A stretch of 64,000 bases of DNA from Citrobacter amalonaticus Y19 (GCF_000981805.1 NZ_CP011133.1:226994-290993), one strand, 5' to 3'. Shown: positions 25,872 through 34,878, counted from the first letter of the stretch. Notes: generated by a model from the letters alone, not told the origin. Translations and numbers: made by a program.

Positions 25872-26105
25872 ATGGCAAATTCAAAACCAAAATCAACGGA
25901 AATATCCGTTACGCAATACGTAAACAAATCTGTATTGGCTCAGCGTTTGAATCAAATTCGTGATGCTGTCAAAGAGCTAATGTCATTCCAGCACTCGGAG
26001 TCTTCTGACTTCCAAAACTGGGTGGCCGAAGCGATAAAGGCATTACGAGCAGAGTTTGAGCGTTTACGTCCACAGATTGAAGAGTACTTACGTATAGCCA
26101 AATAA
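25872..26105 (+). CDS. Hypothetical protein (77 aa)
   Basis: Hydrophilic, helical protein (MANSKPKSTEISVTQYVNKS...) with a perfect AAGGAG ribosome-binding site eight bases upstream and a clear terminator behind, so a real single-gene unit. Function unknown. Confidence 0.7.
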   Translation: MANSKPKSTEISVTQYVNKSVLAQRLNQIRDAVKELMSFQHSESSDFQNWVAEAIKALRAEFERLRPQIEEYLRIAK

Positions 26106-26120
26106 AAACTCGTTTTTTGA

Positions 26121-26145
26121 GGGGGCCACAAGGCTCCCTTTTTTT
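26121..26145 (+). terminator. Rho-independent terminator
   Basis: Stem GGGGGCC / GGCTCCC (one G-T pair), loop ACAA, followed by seven T. Confidence 0.9.
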
Positions 26146-26173
26146 GGCCGTCGCGCAGCTGATAGTCATTGAA

Positions 26174-26479
26174 TCAACCTCGCGTTGGCGCATTCCCACG
26201 GTTCCCACCTGATGGATTACCGGTTTTGCTTGGCCAGTTCCCGCCGTTGAGGGTTTGTTCTGGGAACATGATCCGTCGACGGAAAACTTGAATATCGCCC
26301 TGGTTTACTTCCGTAATCATCTTCAAGAGCTCAGTTACTGCGGTCTCCTGCGGCAGTTGCTGGTTTGCTACAAGCTCCAGTAGCTTATTGAAATACGATT
26401 GCATATCGCTGTAATCAGCAACCGATAAGGTGTTTTTGGTGTTAGCGGCGTGTTCATCTACAAATTTCTGGAGATCCAT
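26174..26479 (-). CDS. Hypothetical protein (101 aa)
   Basis: Starts at ATG 26479 behind AGGAG (MDLQKFVDEHAANTKNTLSV...). It has a helical N-terminal two thirds and a Gly/Asn/Pro-rich tail (GNPSGGNRGNAPTRG). Function unknown. Confidence 0.65.
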   Translation of the reverse strand: MDLQKFVDEHAANTKNTLSVADYSDMQSYFNKLLELVANQQLPQETAVTELLKMITEVNQGDIQVFRRRIMFPEQTLNGGNWPSKTGNPSGGNRGNAPTRG

Positions 26480-26580
26480 TTACCAGCTCCTGAATGATTT
26501 ATTGTCATTGGCGAATCCTTTCATCATGACAGGGTTCATCAGAACAATCAAAACGATATTTTCACCATTGAAACAAGGTA

Positions 26581-28212
26581 TTAAGTGCCCTCGGCAAGTT
26601 TACTCCTCTCTAACCGACGCTGATAACGTTCCCAACGCATAACTAGGTTCGCCGGGTCTATGGGGCGGCGGAGTCCGTTAATCGGATTACCATCGTACTG
26701 CTGCAAATCGTGATCTTCGGCCAGCGCGTCGGGGTCTACGTGGACAGTCAAAGTCTCTGGGCAAATAGCGAGGACGTTGTCGTCAAACAGCCGGTGCAGA
26801 TCAATGCGAAGCAGCAAGCCATTACTCCAGTGATCCAGCCCACCAGCACTATGCTCCACCAGGTGCGCGGCCTCTGTCCTGCGGCGCAAGCTTGCTCCTG
26901 TAATCACGCAGCGGTCGTTACAGTTTCGTCGGACGGCAGCAGCAAAATCAGCCTGATCCGGCCTGGTCACCACACTGGTTGTAGAGCCTTCACGCTTAGG
27001 GTGCGCCAGGAGCGCGACAAGCGGTTCCTGCGTGGAGATGCGGGATTGTTCAGCTTCGAAGGCGATCTTGGCTGGCTGAAGCGCTGGCTGCGAATCTCGC
27101 GCTATCTCGGACGTAACACCGGTGGTTTCAGCTTCTTTAGGTCTTCCAGTCAGGCTCGCTGCGGCCAACGCACGATCACGTGCTTCCTGCTTCTCTTCCT
27201 TCGTCCATTTTCGGCTTTTAGGGTTGGTTACTGCGGGAGCCGGGGTATTACCGGGTTCGCTGACCGGCTCAGGCGCAGCTATCTTATTGCCCTGCCCGTT
27301 TTCCGACATAAACCGGCGAGCCAGCACATCAGCACGTAGTTCGGTATCGCGATGCTCATAAAGGTAGGTGCGAAATTCCGTCACACGTCCGCCCACCAGC
27401 TTAATGGCCTCACTCATTCCGGCCTTGTTGATGGAAGCGCTACTGGTTTTAAGGTTGGGCAAACCGTACTGGCGTGGGTTTTCTTTCTGAGTGCTTTCAG
27501 CGCCGGTCAGGCGGCTCTCTTTGATTTTTCCATTATGACGGGTCGGTGAATCGCCATTCGTATGTTCGGGAGATCGCCAGGCGTCTGCGGGAGGCGTATA
27601 CGTTGTACCGTTCTTCTTGGCCATGTAGGCGAGCACTTCCCGCATATCAACACGGGTCTTTTTGCGCTCGGCAATACCTTCATCAATCTGACGTTCCAGA
27701 TCCGCTCGCTTCTCTTTGTGCAGGCGGCGCGATTCCAGTACGGTTTCGTTATCATTCAGGCGTTCTACTATCTCACCGGCGTTTAAATTCTGGTTTGCCA
27801 GTTCGCGCACCATGCTCAGCACTAAATCGCCCATCGGATGCCGGGTCGTGATACCCAGGCGCTCAAACGCCCGGTTGGTGATCTCGTTTCTGCGGGTTTG
27901 ATTGGCCAGTTCCGAGATCTTCTTCAGGCGCTCGATTTCGGCAAGCTGCGCCCGCTTCATCAATTCGCTGCCGGTCAGCATGGAAACAATCTGAACCAGA
28001 CTCTCACCCTTCAGTAAGTGCTCGGTGATGAATGTAGAAAGAGCTGCCCGCCCACCGTGATTTTTAGGGATACCCAGCGTGGCCAGAATGTCTCTCTTCA
28101 GACTCTTACGCTCGTTTGCGGCCCTTTTTTCCGCTTCATGTTTGGCCTGCATGTCCCGGCTATGCTGCTTACGTTCGGCCCGGGTTTTCTTCACCTTCAC
28201 TTTCGTCGTCAC
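26581..28212 (-). CDS. HNH endonuclease with long charged N-terminal region
   Basis: 543 residues from a GTG start at 28212. The first ~400 residues are very charged, largely helical and repetitive in Lys/Arg/Glu. The C-terminal ~115 residues are an HNH_2-type nuclease domain: RCVITGASLRRRTEAAHLVEH, then GGLDHWSNGLLLRIDLHRLFDDN, containing the His, Asn and His of the motif. A paralogous nuclease domain is encoded at 38144-38863, on the other side of the replication genes. The role is unknown; recombination, host takeover and interplasmid competition are all possible. Confidence 0.85.
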   Translation of the reverse strand: MTTKVKVKKTRAERKQHSRDMQAKHEAEKRAANERKSLKRDILATLGIPKNHGGRAALSTFITEHLLKGESLVQIVSMLTGSELMKRAQLAEIERLKKISELANQTRRNEITNRAFERLGITTRHPMGDLVLSMVRELANQNLNAGEIVERLNDNETVLESRRLHKEKRADLERQIDEGIAERKKTRVDMREVLAYMAKKNGTTYTPPADAWRSPEHTNGDSPTRHNGKIKESRLTGAESTQKENPRQYGLPNLKTSSASINKAGMSEAIKLVGGRVTEFRTYLYEHRDTELRADVLARRFMSENGQGNKIAAPEPVSEPGNTPAPAVTNPKSRKWTKEEKQEARDRALAAASLTGRPKEAETTGVTSEIARDSQPALQPAKIAFEAEQSRISTQEPLVALLAHPKREGSTTSVVTRPDQADFAAAVRRNCNDRCVITGASLRRRTEAAHLVEHSAGGLDHWSNGLLLRIDLHRLFDDNVLAICPETLTVHVDPDALAEDHDLQQYDGNPINGLRRPIDPANLVMRWERYQRRLERSKLAEGT

Positions 28213-28365
28213 TAGTCTTTACCTGGCAGGGCATCATCATCATTGATACCGGTCGCGGAGGCCTGCGGTCGTTACCTATCCCCCGCCGCTGGCCGCACAT
28301 TTGATGGCGAGAGTATACCTGCTCTGTCGGCAGCGCGTCTTTTCTTGTCTTCATATATGCAAAAT

Positions 28366-28381
28366 TAGTCCAACATACAAA
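28366..28381 (-). repeat. 16-bp element copy A (TTTGTATGTTGGACTA, inverted)
   Basis: Exact copy on the minus strand, 154 bp upstream of the HNH gene start; the identity with copy B extends to 19 bp. Confidence 0.8.
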
Positions 28382-28757
28382 TGCGATCAGGGTCAACACC
28401 ACCGCGTCAACCCTGCCAAGCGCCCTTGACCTTTATACCCGCTGAAACCCTCGCGCCCCCGGCCCCTCTTTTTTTTCTCTTTTTTTCTCTCTTTTTCTCG
28501 TATTTTCTCGCGTGGCTCATCCAGCGACGGGAGTCCTTATGTGGGGTTTGCGAGAACCGGACGGAAAGACCGGCACGGCCCGGTTGCCGCAGGCGGGGGA
28601 AATGGCCAGGCCGGGCACGGCGGTTTCTTTTTAAAATGGTGGGCCCGGGCAGAATGGTTACCCCGGGCACGGGCCCGATCCAGAAAACGACGCGGGGGTT
28701 TCAGGTACGGCTCCCCTTCCTGCCCCAAGCGAAGCGCAGGGGCAGAGTGAAACCTTA

Positions 28758-28773
28758 TTTGTATGTTGGACTA
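28758..28773 (+). repeat. 16-bp element copy B
   Basis: Exact TTTGTATGTTGGACTA on the plus strand, followed by ATAATGAG, at the boundary between two GC-rich blocks. Confidence 0.8.
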
Positions 28774-29097
28774 ATAATGAGTGAGGTACGTGGATTCTGC
28801 CCGGGTTTTACCGGCGATTACCCCGGAATCCATCACCGGCATTCTTCCCTTTATCGTAATCCCGGCGATGGCCACCGGCACAAAATGTTAGATGGCACAA
28901 AATGCAGGGTGTTCCGGCCCGGCGAAAATGCGGCCGCAAACCAGCGCGAAGGTATTGGTCGGAAAAAGGTGAGGACAATGCTGGTGGCCGCACGGAATTC
29001 AGGCGGGCACTAGACGTTTCTCACCCACGACTCCGGGTTACCGGTTCGGCTCCGGGTAGCCTGGCCCGGGTGAAGCCCGGGGCAGGCGCACCCTGTT

Positions 29098-29113
29098 TTT
29101 GTATGTTGGACTA
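29098..29113 (+). repeat. 16-bp element copy C
   Basis: Exact TTTGTATGTTGGACTA on the plus strand, 340 bp after copy B. Confidence 0.8.
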
Positions 29114-29284
29114 TTTTGACGGGTACTGGAGCTAACCTCTCTGCCACACGATATGGCATCCAGTTTCCGCTCTCGCGGTTCATGATGAGACGGTCGATTC
29201 TGTCAGGGGGGAGTCAGGGAAATGTGAAGAAGCGAAATGGCCACGCTGAAAGATCATGTAGCCAGTTCAGATAAGCAAATTGAG

Positions 29285-29503
29285 TTATCGGCCCCGCTCA
29301 TACCTCACCAGCTCTTCGGGTTTAGACAACCACGCTGTAATCTGGTGGTCATGCATTGACGGATCGTAATCGAAGTCTGGCGGATAAAACATATCGCCAA
29401 CAAACCACTCTTCCTGCTTTAATTCATCCTCGCCTATACCACAACTTCTATCAAGCCAGTCCCATCGGCCTTTTTTGTTAAAAATCACTTTCCCATTCGG
29501 CAT
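29285..29503 (-). CDS. Hypothetical protein (72 aa)
   Basis: Begins MPNGKVIFNKKGRWDWLDRS with an AAGGAG site nine bases upstream. It is acidic and aromatic-rich (GDMFYPPDFDYDPSMHDHQITAWL). No family recognised. Confidence 0.6.
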   Translation of the reverse strand: MPNGKVIFNKKGRWDWLDRSCGIGEDELKQEEWFVGDMFYPPDFDYDPSMHDHQITAWLSKPEELVRYERGR

Positions 29504-29785
29504 AAAAGCTCCTTACTCAGTCAGATGGTTACGGTCTCGATATTTCGATGCCAGGCTAACATCGTTCACCAGTTTTACCTCGGCTGGACGTTCGGCTTCA
29601 GTCCAGGAATCAGGCTGATAGTACACCCGCAGCGATTATCATCAAACTACTTCGCCTCTCAATCCCGCGCTCTCAAATTTCTGTTCTGCATCTTGCCAGA
29701 GTACAATATGAGGACACTATCACCGGAATATTACCAAACGCCCCGGCGATTAACGTTACCTGCCTAAGCTAAGGAAGATGGTTCT

Positions 29786-30109
29786 ATGAAGTCATTTCTG
29801 ATCAAGATGTCAAATGCGCGTAACGAGCACGTCCATGAAGTTGCTACCGTGGATGAAGCTATTCGTATCGCGTCCGAAAGGGCGAATGAAGGTTTCTGGC
29901 TTCCACCCAGCCGGGTCAGCGAAATGCGCAAGGAACATGAAGGCCGGTATACAGTCGGTGATGATGGCTGGTTCCGTCCCATCGAGCTGGCGGTTCCCGT
30001 CGAAATTGAAGAAGTGAAATCGGCCTACGGGAACGGTGGTTACGACATGATTTCCGTAGGAAAATGGATGCAGACTCAATCAGGCTGGCAACCGTCACCC
30101 TCAGCCTGA
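29786..30109 (+). CDS. Hypothetical protein (107 aa)
   Basis: MKSFLIKMSNARNEHVHEVATVDEAIRIA... after an AAGGAAG site. Small soluble alpha/beta protein with a Pro-rich tail. Function unknown. Confidence 0.65.
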   Translation: MKSFLIKMSNARNEHVHEVATVDEAIRIASERANEGFWLPPSRVSEMRKEHEGRYTVGDDGWFRPIELAVPVEIEEVKSAYGNGGYDMISVGKWMQTQSGWQPSPSA

Positions 30110-30153
30110 GCCCCCTGTTGTTCCTGTAGGGCCACTGCGCCCTGCTTCTCTTC

Positions 30154-31011
30154 TTACGTTTTACGCTCGCGTTTCTCTTTTTCGTTCTTCAGCTTCCCAT
30201 AAGCCTTATCAAACCACTCAGGTTCTTTTCCCATCCCGGAATACGACACTCCTTCAGGCAAGCTCTCCCAGAACTCCGTTATCGCCTCAGCAAATTCACC
30301 AAACTGTTTCTCAGAAACTTCAAGTTCTTCGTGGCGGGCAGCTCTCTCTTGCGGATGACCTTCGAATTGCCACACCGAATAGTACTCCGGGTGTGAAATA
30401 ACCAGTTTCTGATGAGCATCACCATCACCGTGTTTGTAAACGTTGACCACCTGATGACATGCGCTGATTAACGGGAAACACGACATATTTCGGGCTTCAA
30501 TACCCAGCCATTCCAGCAAATCCATAAGCCTCGGAAAACTGAGGTTCCAGATCAAATCTGGCATCACCGACCTGTCGAGCCACCGCCAACTTCTGGCCTC
30601 CCGGATAAGCAGCTCTCTTAGAGCCTTGTCAAACTGGTGGTACATCCCTGCTGTCAGGGATAGTGTGACCGTGACCTTCATATCTCGCAGAGAAACCCAA
30701 TGGCAAGCCTCAATCTGTTCAATATTTTCGTACACATCACTTTCGTCGTGATAATCAGGATTAAACCAGTCACCGGCTGATTCCAGAAATAACTGACCTT
30801 TCATCGTTGCTTCACTGCTCATCTCCACATCACTGAACTGCGACAGTAAACGCTTCTGAGCTTGTTCCGAGTAAAATTGATGAGGGTTAAGAAACCAAGG
30901 GCGATCAACCGCAGCAAAGAAAAAGATGTTCAATTTCGGGTCGATAATTATTTTTTCGGCATCAACAGATGGCGCAGGTACACTCGGGCTTGATGTTTTT
31001 TTTCTACCCAT
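30154..31011 (-). CDS. Hypothetical protein (285 aa)
   Basis: MGRKKTSSPSVPAPSVDAEKIIIDPK... soluble, Trp/Glu-rich, with charged Lys/Arg ends (GKLKNEKEKRERKT). An AGGA site precedes the ATG. No membrane segment or known catalytic motif seen. Confidence 0.65.
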   Translation of the reverse strand: MGRKKTSSPSVPAPSVDAEKIIIDPKLNIFFFAAVDRPWFLNPHQFYSEQAQKRLLSQFSDVEMSSEATMKGQLFLESAGDWFNPDYHDESDVYENIEQIEACHWVSLRDMKVTVTLSLTAGMYHQFDKALRELLIREARSWRWLDRSVMPDLIWNLSFPRLMDLLEWLGIEARNMSCFPLISACHQVVNVYKHGDGDAHQKLVISHPEYYSVWQFEGHPQERAARHEELEVSEKQFGEFAEAITEFWESLPEGVSYSGMGKEPEWFDKAYGKLKNEKEKRERKT

Positions 31012-31315
31012 TTTTACAATCCTGTTTAAGCACAGACGAAAAAAAACCGCCCAACTGGACGGTAAATATCAAAATATCCTTCAGAACTCTGATGCGGGTC
31101 AGGCGCTAACCCGGACAGTCGCTACTTACTCGTAAAACCCCGCATGGGGGAAAATATATTTTGATACGCCGACAACGTACCCCGCGATGGGGGAAGGTAT
31201 GTCATGTCAGTCTAACAAACCCAAAGTTCGTTGCAACTGCCAACCACCCCATCCAGCGGGAAATCCAGCAACTATGATCGGGATGAAAACCACCTACCCT
31301 ACACGAAGGCCAACC
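31012..31315. other. Non-coding stretch with paired CCCCGC-GGGG repeats
   Basis: ACCCCGCATGGGGGAA (31138-31153) is nearly repeated as ACCCCGCGATGGGGGAA (31180-31196), 42 bp apart. Each is a small dyad. They may be regulatory or terminator elements; no gene is visible. Confidence 0.45.
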
Positions 31316-31720
31316 TCAAAAATCATCGTTCTCTGCACTCGCAGTTTCAGCAACCAGTTCACTTCGCTCACGGTATGCTTTCGTTAATACTGCATAACTT
31401 TCTGAATTAACATGTTCATCAACCCCCGAACAAATCAGCCGGTTCGTCGGAGCTTCAAAATCGTGGCGTTCAAATCTTTCGACAACGCGGCAATCTTCCG
31501 ACCATCTCTTGCCGATCAACAAATCATTTGTGGTGATTGATGGAAACATTATCAATGCAAAAATGCCCCCAAGACTGCCTATAGGCACGAGCCACATACA
31601 AACGATCTTATTTTCGGAGCGAACAAATTTTAACCCGATGACAGCGCCTATCAGAGTCACGACAAATACCACCAGCAGAATTTTTAAGGGTATTATCAGA
31701 TCTGCGGCATAAATTAGCAT
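31316..31720 (-). CDS. Hypothetical membrane protein (134 aa)
   Basis: Two hydrophobic helices near the N-terminus (IIPLKILLVVFVVTLIGAVIGL and VCMWLVPIGSLGGIFALIMF) are followed by a soluble C-terminal half with two Cys. AAGGAG is nine bases before ATG 31720. Third gene of a probable operon beginning at 32599. Confidence 0.6.
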   Translation of the reverse strand: MLIYAADLIIPLKILLVVFVVTLIGAVIGLKFVRSENKIVCMWLVPIGSLGGIFALIMFPSITTNDLLIGKRWSEDCRVVERFERHDFEAPTNRLICSGVDEHVNSESYAVLTKAYRERSELVAETASAENDDF

Positions 31721-31775
31721 TAATCGAATCTCCTTGTACGACGTTGACGGAAGACATCAGCCTGGAAACGCCCTA

Positions 31776-32099
31776 TCAGCGATCCATAATATTCAGCAAA
31801 TGGATGAAATTATCCTTTTGTCTGATACAAGAAGGTTGCTGACTTATCAGTATTTGCACCATTTCCTGGTGAGCTTTTGATTTATTAACAACACGACGGC
31901 ACTCAATTTCTTGTTTAATGAGCAGACGTTCATGCTCAATTGCTTCTTTGATTCCGAGTGTACAGGACAATCGATGCCAGAAATTTCTGTATGAAGTATT
32001 GATTAATGCAATTTTATACAACACAAGCGCCTGACCTACCTCTCCTTCAATTGGATTACCTGTAAACATAACAGATGCATCTTTAGATGAACTCACCAT
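31776..32099 (-). CDS. Hypothetical protein (107 aa)
   Basis: MVSSSKDASVMFTGNPIEGEVGQALVLYKIA..., helical, with GAGGG before the ATG. It lies 14 bp after the stop of the 161-residue gene, hence probably in the same operon. Function unknown. Confidence 0.6.
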   Translation of the reverse strand: MVSSSKDASVMFTGNPIEGEVGQALVLYKIALINTSYRNFWHRLSCTLGIKEAIEHERLLIKQEIECRRVVNKSKAHQEMVQILISQQPSCIRQKDNFIHLLNIMDR

Positions 32100-32113
32100 A
32101 AACCCTCACACCG

Positions 32114-32599
32114 TTACCCACGTTTAATAGCCACGGATTGACGTAAAAGAGCAAGAACGTCACTGACACTCATATCCCACGCGTCCGCCTGCCGTTTCAG
32201 TATAAATGCGCCAACCTCCATTCGCTGGGCATGGTTCAACATATGCGTCAGCATATCCCCTCCCTGAGAAAAATTTATCCCGCAGCCGGATGCACCATTG
32301 TTGATGAGCGTAAAACCTTTGTTTTTATCGGCTCCGTGGAAGTTTGCCCTCATCTCCTTTTCCAGCCCGAACAATACCGCGCAACATTGAGTTAATTCAT
32401 AGCGATTCAGCTGGATGACGCGCTTAGAATCCCATTGGGGTTCTTTTGCGCCATCAGGAATCGGAGCAATAGAGATATTCACCGTGGGAAATGCGTCCTT
32501 ACTAGGCGCAACCACATACTGAAAATCAAGAGCAGTACGTTTTGCGCCCGTTTGCCGATCTGCGTAAAGCTTCAGCTGCTTACCAAATGTCGAAGTCAT
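32114..32599 (-). CDS. Hypothetical plasmid protein (161 aa)
   Basis: MTSTFGKQLKLYADRQTGAKRTALDFQYVV..., with a perfect GGAGG site and a good promoter upstream (TTTGTC-17-TAAATT). It looks like a conserved plasmid backbone protein. A Gly/Cys-containing stretch NNGASGCGINFSQGGDML lies in the middle. No function known to me. Confidence 0.65.
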   Translation of the reverse strand: MTSTFGKQLKLYADRQTGAKRTALDFQYVVAPSKDAFPTVNISIAPIPDGAKEPQWDSKRVIQLNRYELTQCCAVLFGLEKEMRANFHGADKNKGFTLINNGASGCGINFSQGGDMLTHMLNHAQRMEVGAFILKRQADAWDMSVSDVLALLRQSVAIKRG

Positions 32600-32617
32600 A
32601 ACAATCCTCCAGAACTA

Positions 32618-32646
32618 AATTTACCCTGGTCATTCCAGTCGACAAA
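32618..32646 (-). promoter_or_regulatory. TTTGTC-17-TAAATT promoter (variant of backbone family)
   Basis: Minus-strand -35 TTTGTC (32641-32646), 17-bp spacer, TAAATT (32618-32623). One base from the TTCGTC consensus. Confidence 0.5.
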
Positions 32647-32673
32647 AGATTGACGGGTTGTTTTCTACAGGCC

Positions 32674-32725
32674 TTCCCTCTCAATCCCACCGGGTATATT
32701 TTCTCCTTCCCTCTCGTTCCCACCG
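32674..32725 (+). repeat. RepHIA-type iterons, two direct copies
   Basis: TTCCCTCTCAATCCCACCG (32674-32692) and TTCCCTCTCGTTCCCACCG (32707-32725), 33 bp apart start to start. Confidence 0.75.
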
Positions 32726-32915
32726 GCGATAAAAATAGTACAGATTAAAAAAGTATCTTTTTTGGATTAGGCGAACAGCCGTTATTATAAAGAGGATTGC
32801 TATTTTCTTTATTTTTCATGGTAATACAAGTCGTATTCAATAGAGGTCTGACGCGCCCCATCAGCTTTTCGGATGCAAATGCGACTATTTATCCTTTAGC
32901 AGCCACAAAACCACG

Positions 32916-32970
32916 GGTGGGTTTGAGAGGGAAACGTCAACTAAGTGTTTTTGACCGGTGGGAATGAGAC
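32916..32970 (-). repeat. RepHIA-type iterons, two inverted copies
   Basis: GGTGGGTTTGAGAGGGAA (32916-32933) and a shorter CGGTGGGAATGAGAC (32956-32970) are the same motif on the minus strand, just past the end of the initiator gene. Confidence 0.7.
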
Positions 32971-33009
32971 AGCACATTCCCGGAACCGGGCAAAGAGACG
33001 TTTCGAACA

Positions 33010-33876
33010 TCAGGAACCTGTTAGTTTGGGATTCCGATCCGTGATCTGGATGGTAGGTACGCTGGTGTCCAGCAGGTAGTAAAATTTCAGGTAACCGATG
33101 CTGGCAAGCACATCGAGAGCGGTTCGCATTTTCCGGTTCTGTTCGGCAATGCGCCCACTGAGTAGTAACCGCTGTCGAAGCCTGTCAAAGGTGATCGGGG
33201 CTGGATGTTGGGGTAGCGCTTCAAAAAACGTATAGAGTGCCTGAGCCGTTTCATTCCTGGTAAGTAGCTCCAGGGGTTTCTTCCGCAACAGCGTCAGATG
33301 ATCCGAACGGTACAAATCCCAGAGCCGTTCGTCGGCTTCCAGGATGATGTAATCACTTTCACCATCAAATTCCGCCTCTTTCAGCAACCCAGCTACTTTG
33401 AACTTGGTTATCCCCGGGTTCTTCTCAAATCGAATGCTTTTTGAGCGAATCTTCGTCAACGAATCGGCTATCTCATTGCGCAGTTTCGTGCTGTAGCGTT
33501 TTGATGGGTAGCCGCAGAGTTTAGCAAATTCACTAAAGGGCATTTTAATCCGGTTACCTTTCAGCGCATCAGGCGATACGCTGAAGGAATGGACGATCGC
33601 TGTCCAGCACCGGAAGTCCTGGAAATAATTCAGCATCGGGCCGGTGATCTTTATGTCCGTGTACCCTTCCTGCTTTGCAATTTCCAGACTCGATAGAGCT
33701 TCCGTCACGTTTAACGTGACCGTTGCCTCTGTTCGGGAACTGGGAGTAAACACGCCCAGGCGGAGGAGTGATACAGGTTGTACTGATGAATTTTTTGTCA
33801 CCGTCAGCTTTCCAGTCGACGGCTGATTGAAGTCGGGTATAGCGTCCTTGAAAAGAAGAACCTCGTTCGAGTTCAT
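33010..33876 (-). CDS. RepHIA-like iteron-binding replication initiator
   Basis: 288 residues resembling the RepHI1A group of IncHI plasmids: two winged-helix-type halves, with VSLLRLGVFTPSSRTEATVTLNVTEAL near the N-terminus and ETAQALYTFFEALPQHPAPITFDRLRQRLLL and TALDVLASIGYLKFYYL in the second half. It binds iterons to open the origin and autoregulates. Sites of the TTCCCTCTCAAYCCCACCR type flank the gene on both sides. Start ATG 33876 behind GGGGGA. It shares its overall design (and the ALYTFxEaLP, LaSIGYL motifs) with the second initiator at 35621, so the two are distant paralogues. Confidence 0.88.
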   Translation of the reverse strand: MNSNEVLLFKDAIPDFNQPSTGKLTVTKNSSVQPVSLLRLGVFTPSSRTEATVTLNVTEALSSLEIAKQEGYTDIKITGPMLNYFQDFRCWTAIVHSFSVSPDALKGNRIKMPFSEFAKLCGYPSKRYSTKLRNEIADSLTKIRSKSIRFEKNPGITKFKVAGLLKEAEFDGESDYIILEADERLWDLYRSDHLTLLRKKPLELLTRNETAQALYTFFEALPQHPAPITFDRLRQRLLLSGRIAEQNRKMRTALDVLASIGYLKFYYLLDTSVPTIQITDRNPKLTGS

Positions 33877-34447
33877 CGTGTGGATCCCCCAGTTTTATTG
33901 TTATTTTCCGGGTATCTTGGGATGCCCAGCTCGGGCGAATGTATCACGGTGATTTTTATTGATCATGAGAAATAGGGGGCATTTAGTCCCCATTTATCGG
34001 GTATTGGTTTTTATTTGTACTAAATCAATACGTTAATTCAGATGCGAATCGGATAAATGTCGTTGACATCAAATTTCTGATCTGATGCCAATGTGGACAA
34101 CAATTGAATACCGATCACCTATTTAAGAAATTTGTTACGCATGATATTGTTTTTATTCGATGTTTTCTTCACACAGCAGATGTTGATAATTAAGCGCCTA
34201 TCCCCTTTCAATCCCACCGTCATTCCCTTTGAACCCCACCAGCTACCAGGCTAACCCCACCGACTGCCCTTCAGAGCACACTTTTTTCCCTCTCAACCCC
34301 ACCAGTACAGGTCTCCAGAGCTTACCAGCTGCGGGTTTGCGGGGGCGGGGATCTTTCTGGTTCTATTTGGTCTTAATCTGGATCGATCTGTTGATCTACC
34401 CGGTGGATATGTGGATTAGTTGAGTCACGTCCTTATGACTGGGTAGC
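33877..34447. other. Probable origin of the RepHIA-like replicon
   Basis: No gene in 570 bp. AT-rich DNA (33950-34200) contains a DnaA-box-like site, TTGTCCACA on the minus strand (34094-34102). It is followed by four iteron copies at 34202-34304. The arrangement of AT-rich DNA, DnaA site and iterons next to an initiator gene is that of a theta origin. Confidence 0.65.
34202..34304 (+). repeat. RepHIA-type iterons, four direct copies
   Basis: CCCCTTTCAATCCCACCG (34202-34219), TTCCCTTTGAACCCCACCA (34223-34241), a short ACCCCACCG (34254-34262) and TTCCCTCTCAACCCCACCA (34286-34304). Confidence 0.8.
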
Positions 34448-34696
34448 TTAGTTTTGGCCACTACGAACTGCCTCAATACCGCTCTCAATAACATCCCAGT
34501 TGATACCGATATCACCATCATGGGTTCGGTCTATCAGAGCTAAAGTCGACTCAGCTTCGCTAGCTGAAACCTGCGGTATGTTCCGGTCTGATGCTAATTC
34601 CTGCACATCAGACTTGTACCAGAGGCGGACTAGCACCTTTTCGTCAGGGTTTATTTTTTGCAGCTTTGAGATAATTTCTTTTGCTGTTGCGTACAT
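34448..34696 (-). CDS. Hypothetical protein (82 aa)
   Basis: Starts at ATG 34696 after AGAGG (MYATAKEIISKLQKINPDEK...). Small alpha/beta protein between the two replication origins, transcribed from a TTCGTC-type promoter. The longer open frame upstream has no start or ribosome site. Function unknown. Confidence 0.65.
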   Translation of the reverse strand: MYATAKEIISKLQKINPDEKVLVRLWYKSDVQELASDRNIPQVSASEAESTLALIDRTHDGDIGINWDVIESGIEAVRSGQN

Positions 34697-34729
34697 GTGT
34701 GAACCTCTTTTCGTTTTGTTTACATTATT

Positions 34730-34758
34730 AGTAAAGCACTGAGTCAGTTGCTGACGAA
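34730..34758 (-). promoter_or_regulatory. TTCGTC-17-TTTACT promoter (backbone family)
   Basis: Minus-strand TTCGTC at 34753-34758 and TTTACT at 34730-34735. Its upstream side abuts the first RepHIB origin module. Confidence 0.7.
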
Positions 34759-34771
34759 GGCAAAAAGATAC

Positions 34772-34780
34772 TTTTCCACA
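34772..34780 (+). other. DnaA-box-like site, module 1
   Basis: TTTTCCACA, one base from the TTATCCACA consensus, at the start of origin module 1. Confidence 0.5.
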
Positions 34781-34878
34781 GGACAGTTCCAATAAAGAGA
34801 TCCCAAAGGTGCAACGGAGTACAAAAGAGATCCCTGTACGCTGCAACCCGCATGGTTACTGGTCTGGAGGGCTTTTCA

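Larger units (their letters stand above)
28213..29284. other. GC-rich non-coding kilobase with pyrimidine tract
   Basis: No supported gene in 1.07 kb. It holds a C/T tract around 28440-28502 and many CCCGGGC/GCCCGGG-type short palindromes between 28570 and 29085. It also carries three copies of a 16-bp element (listed separately). The frames open here are low-complexity products of GC bias and have no ribosome-binding sites. A centromere, transfer origin or regulatory RNA locus is possible. Confidence 0.6.
32600..33009. other. Non-coding region downstream of the RepHIA-like gene with four iteron-like sites
   Basis: Holds direct sites at 32674-32692 and 32707-32725 and inverted sites at 32916-32933 and 32956-32970. 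Between them is AT-rich DNA with AAAGTATCTTT (about 32750). No gene. Confidence 0.6.

Noticed and set aside
28381..29013. 210-residue open frame in the GC-rich non-coding kilobase
   Set aside because: Composition is low-complexity Gly/Pro/Arg/Phe imposed by GC-rich and C/T-tract DNA; no ribosome-binding site, and other frames are equally open.
31035..31040. Another TTCGTC on the minus strand before the 285-aa gene
   Set aside because: At 17 bp spacing the -10 would be GTAAAA immediately before the ATG, so the start of transcription would fall within the coding sequence.
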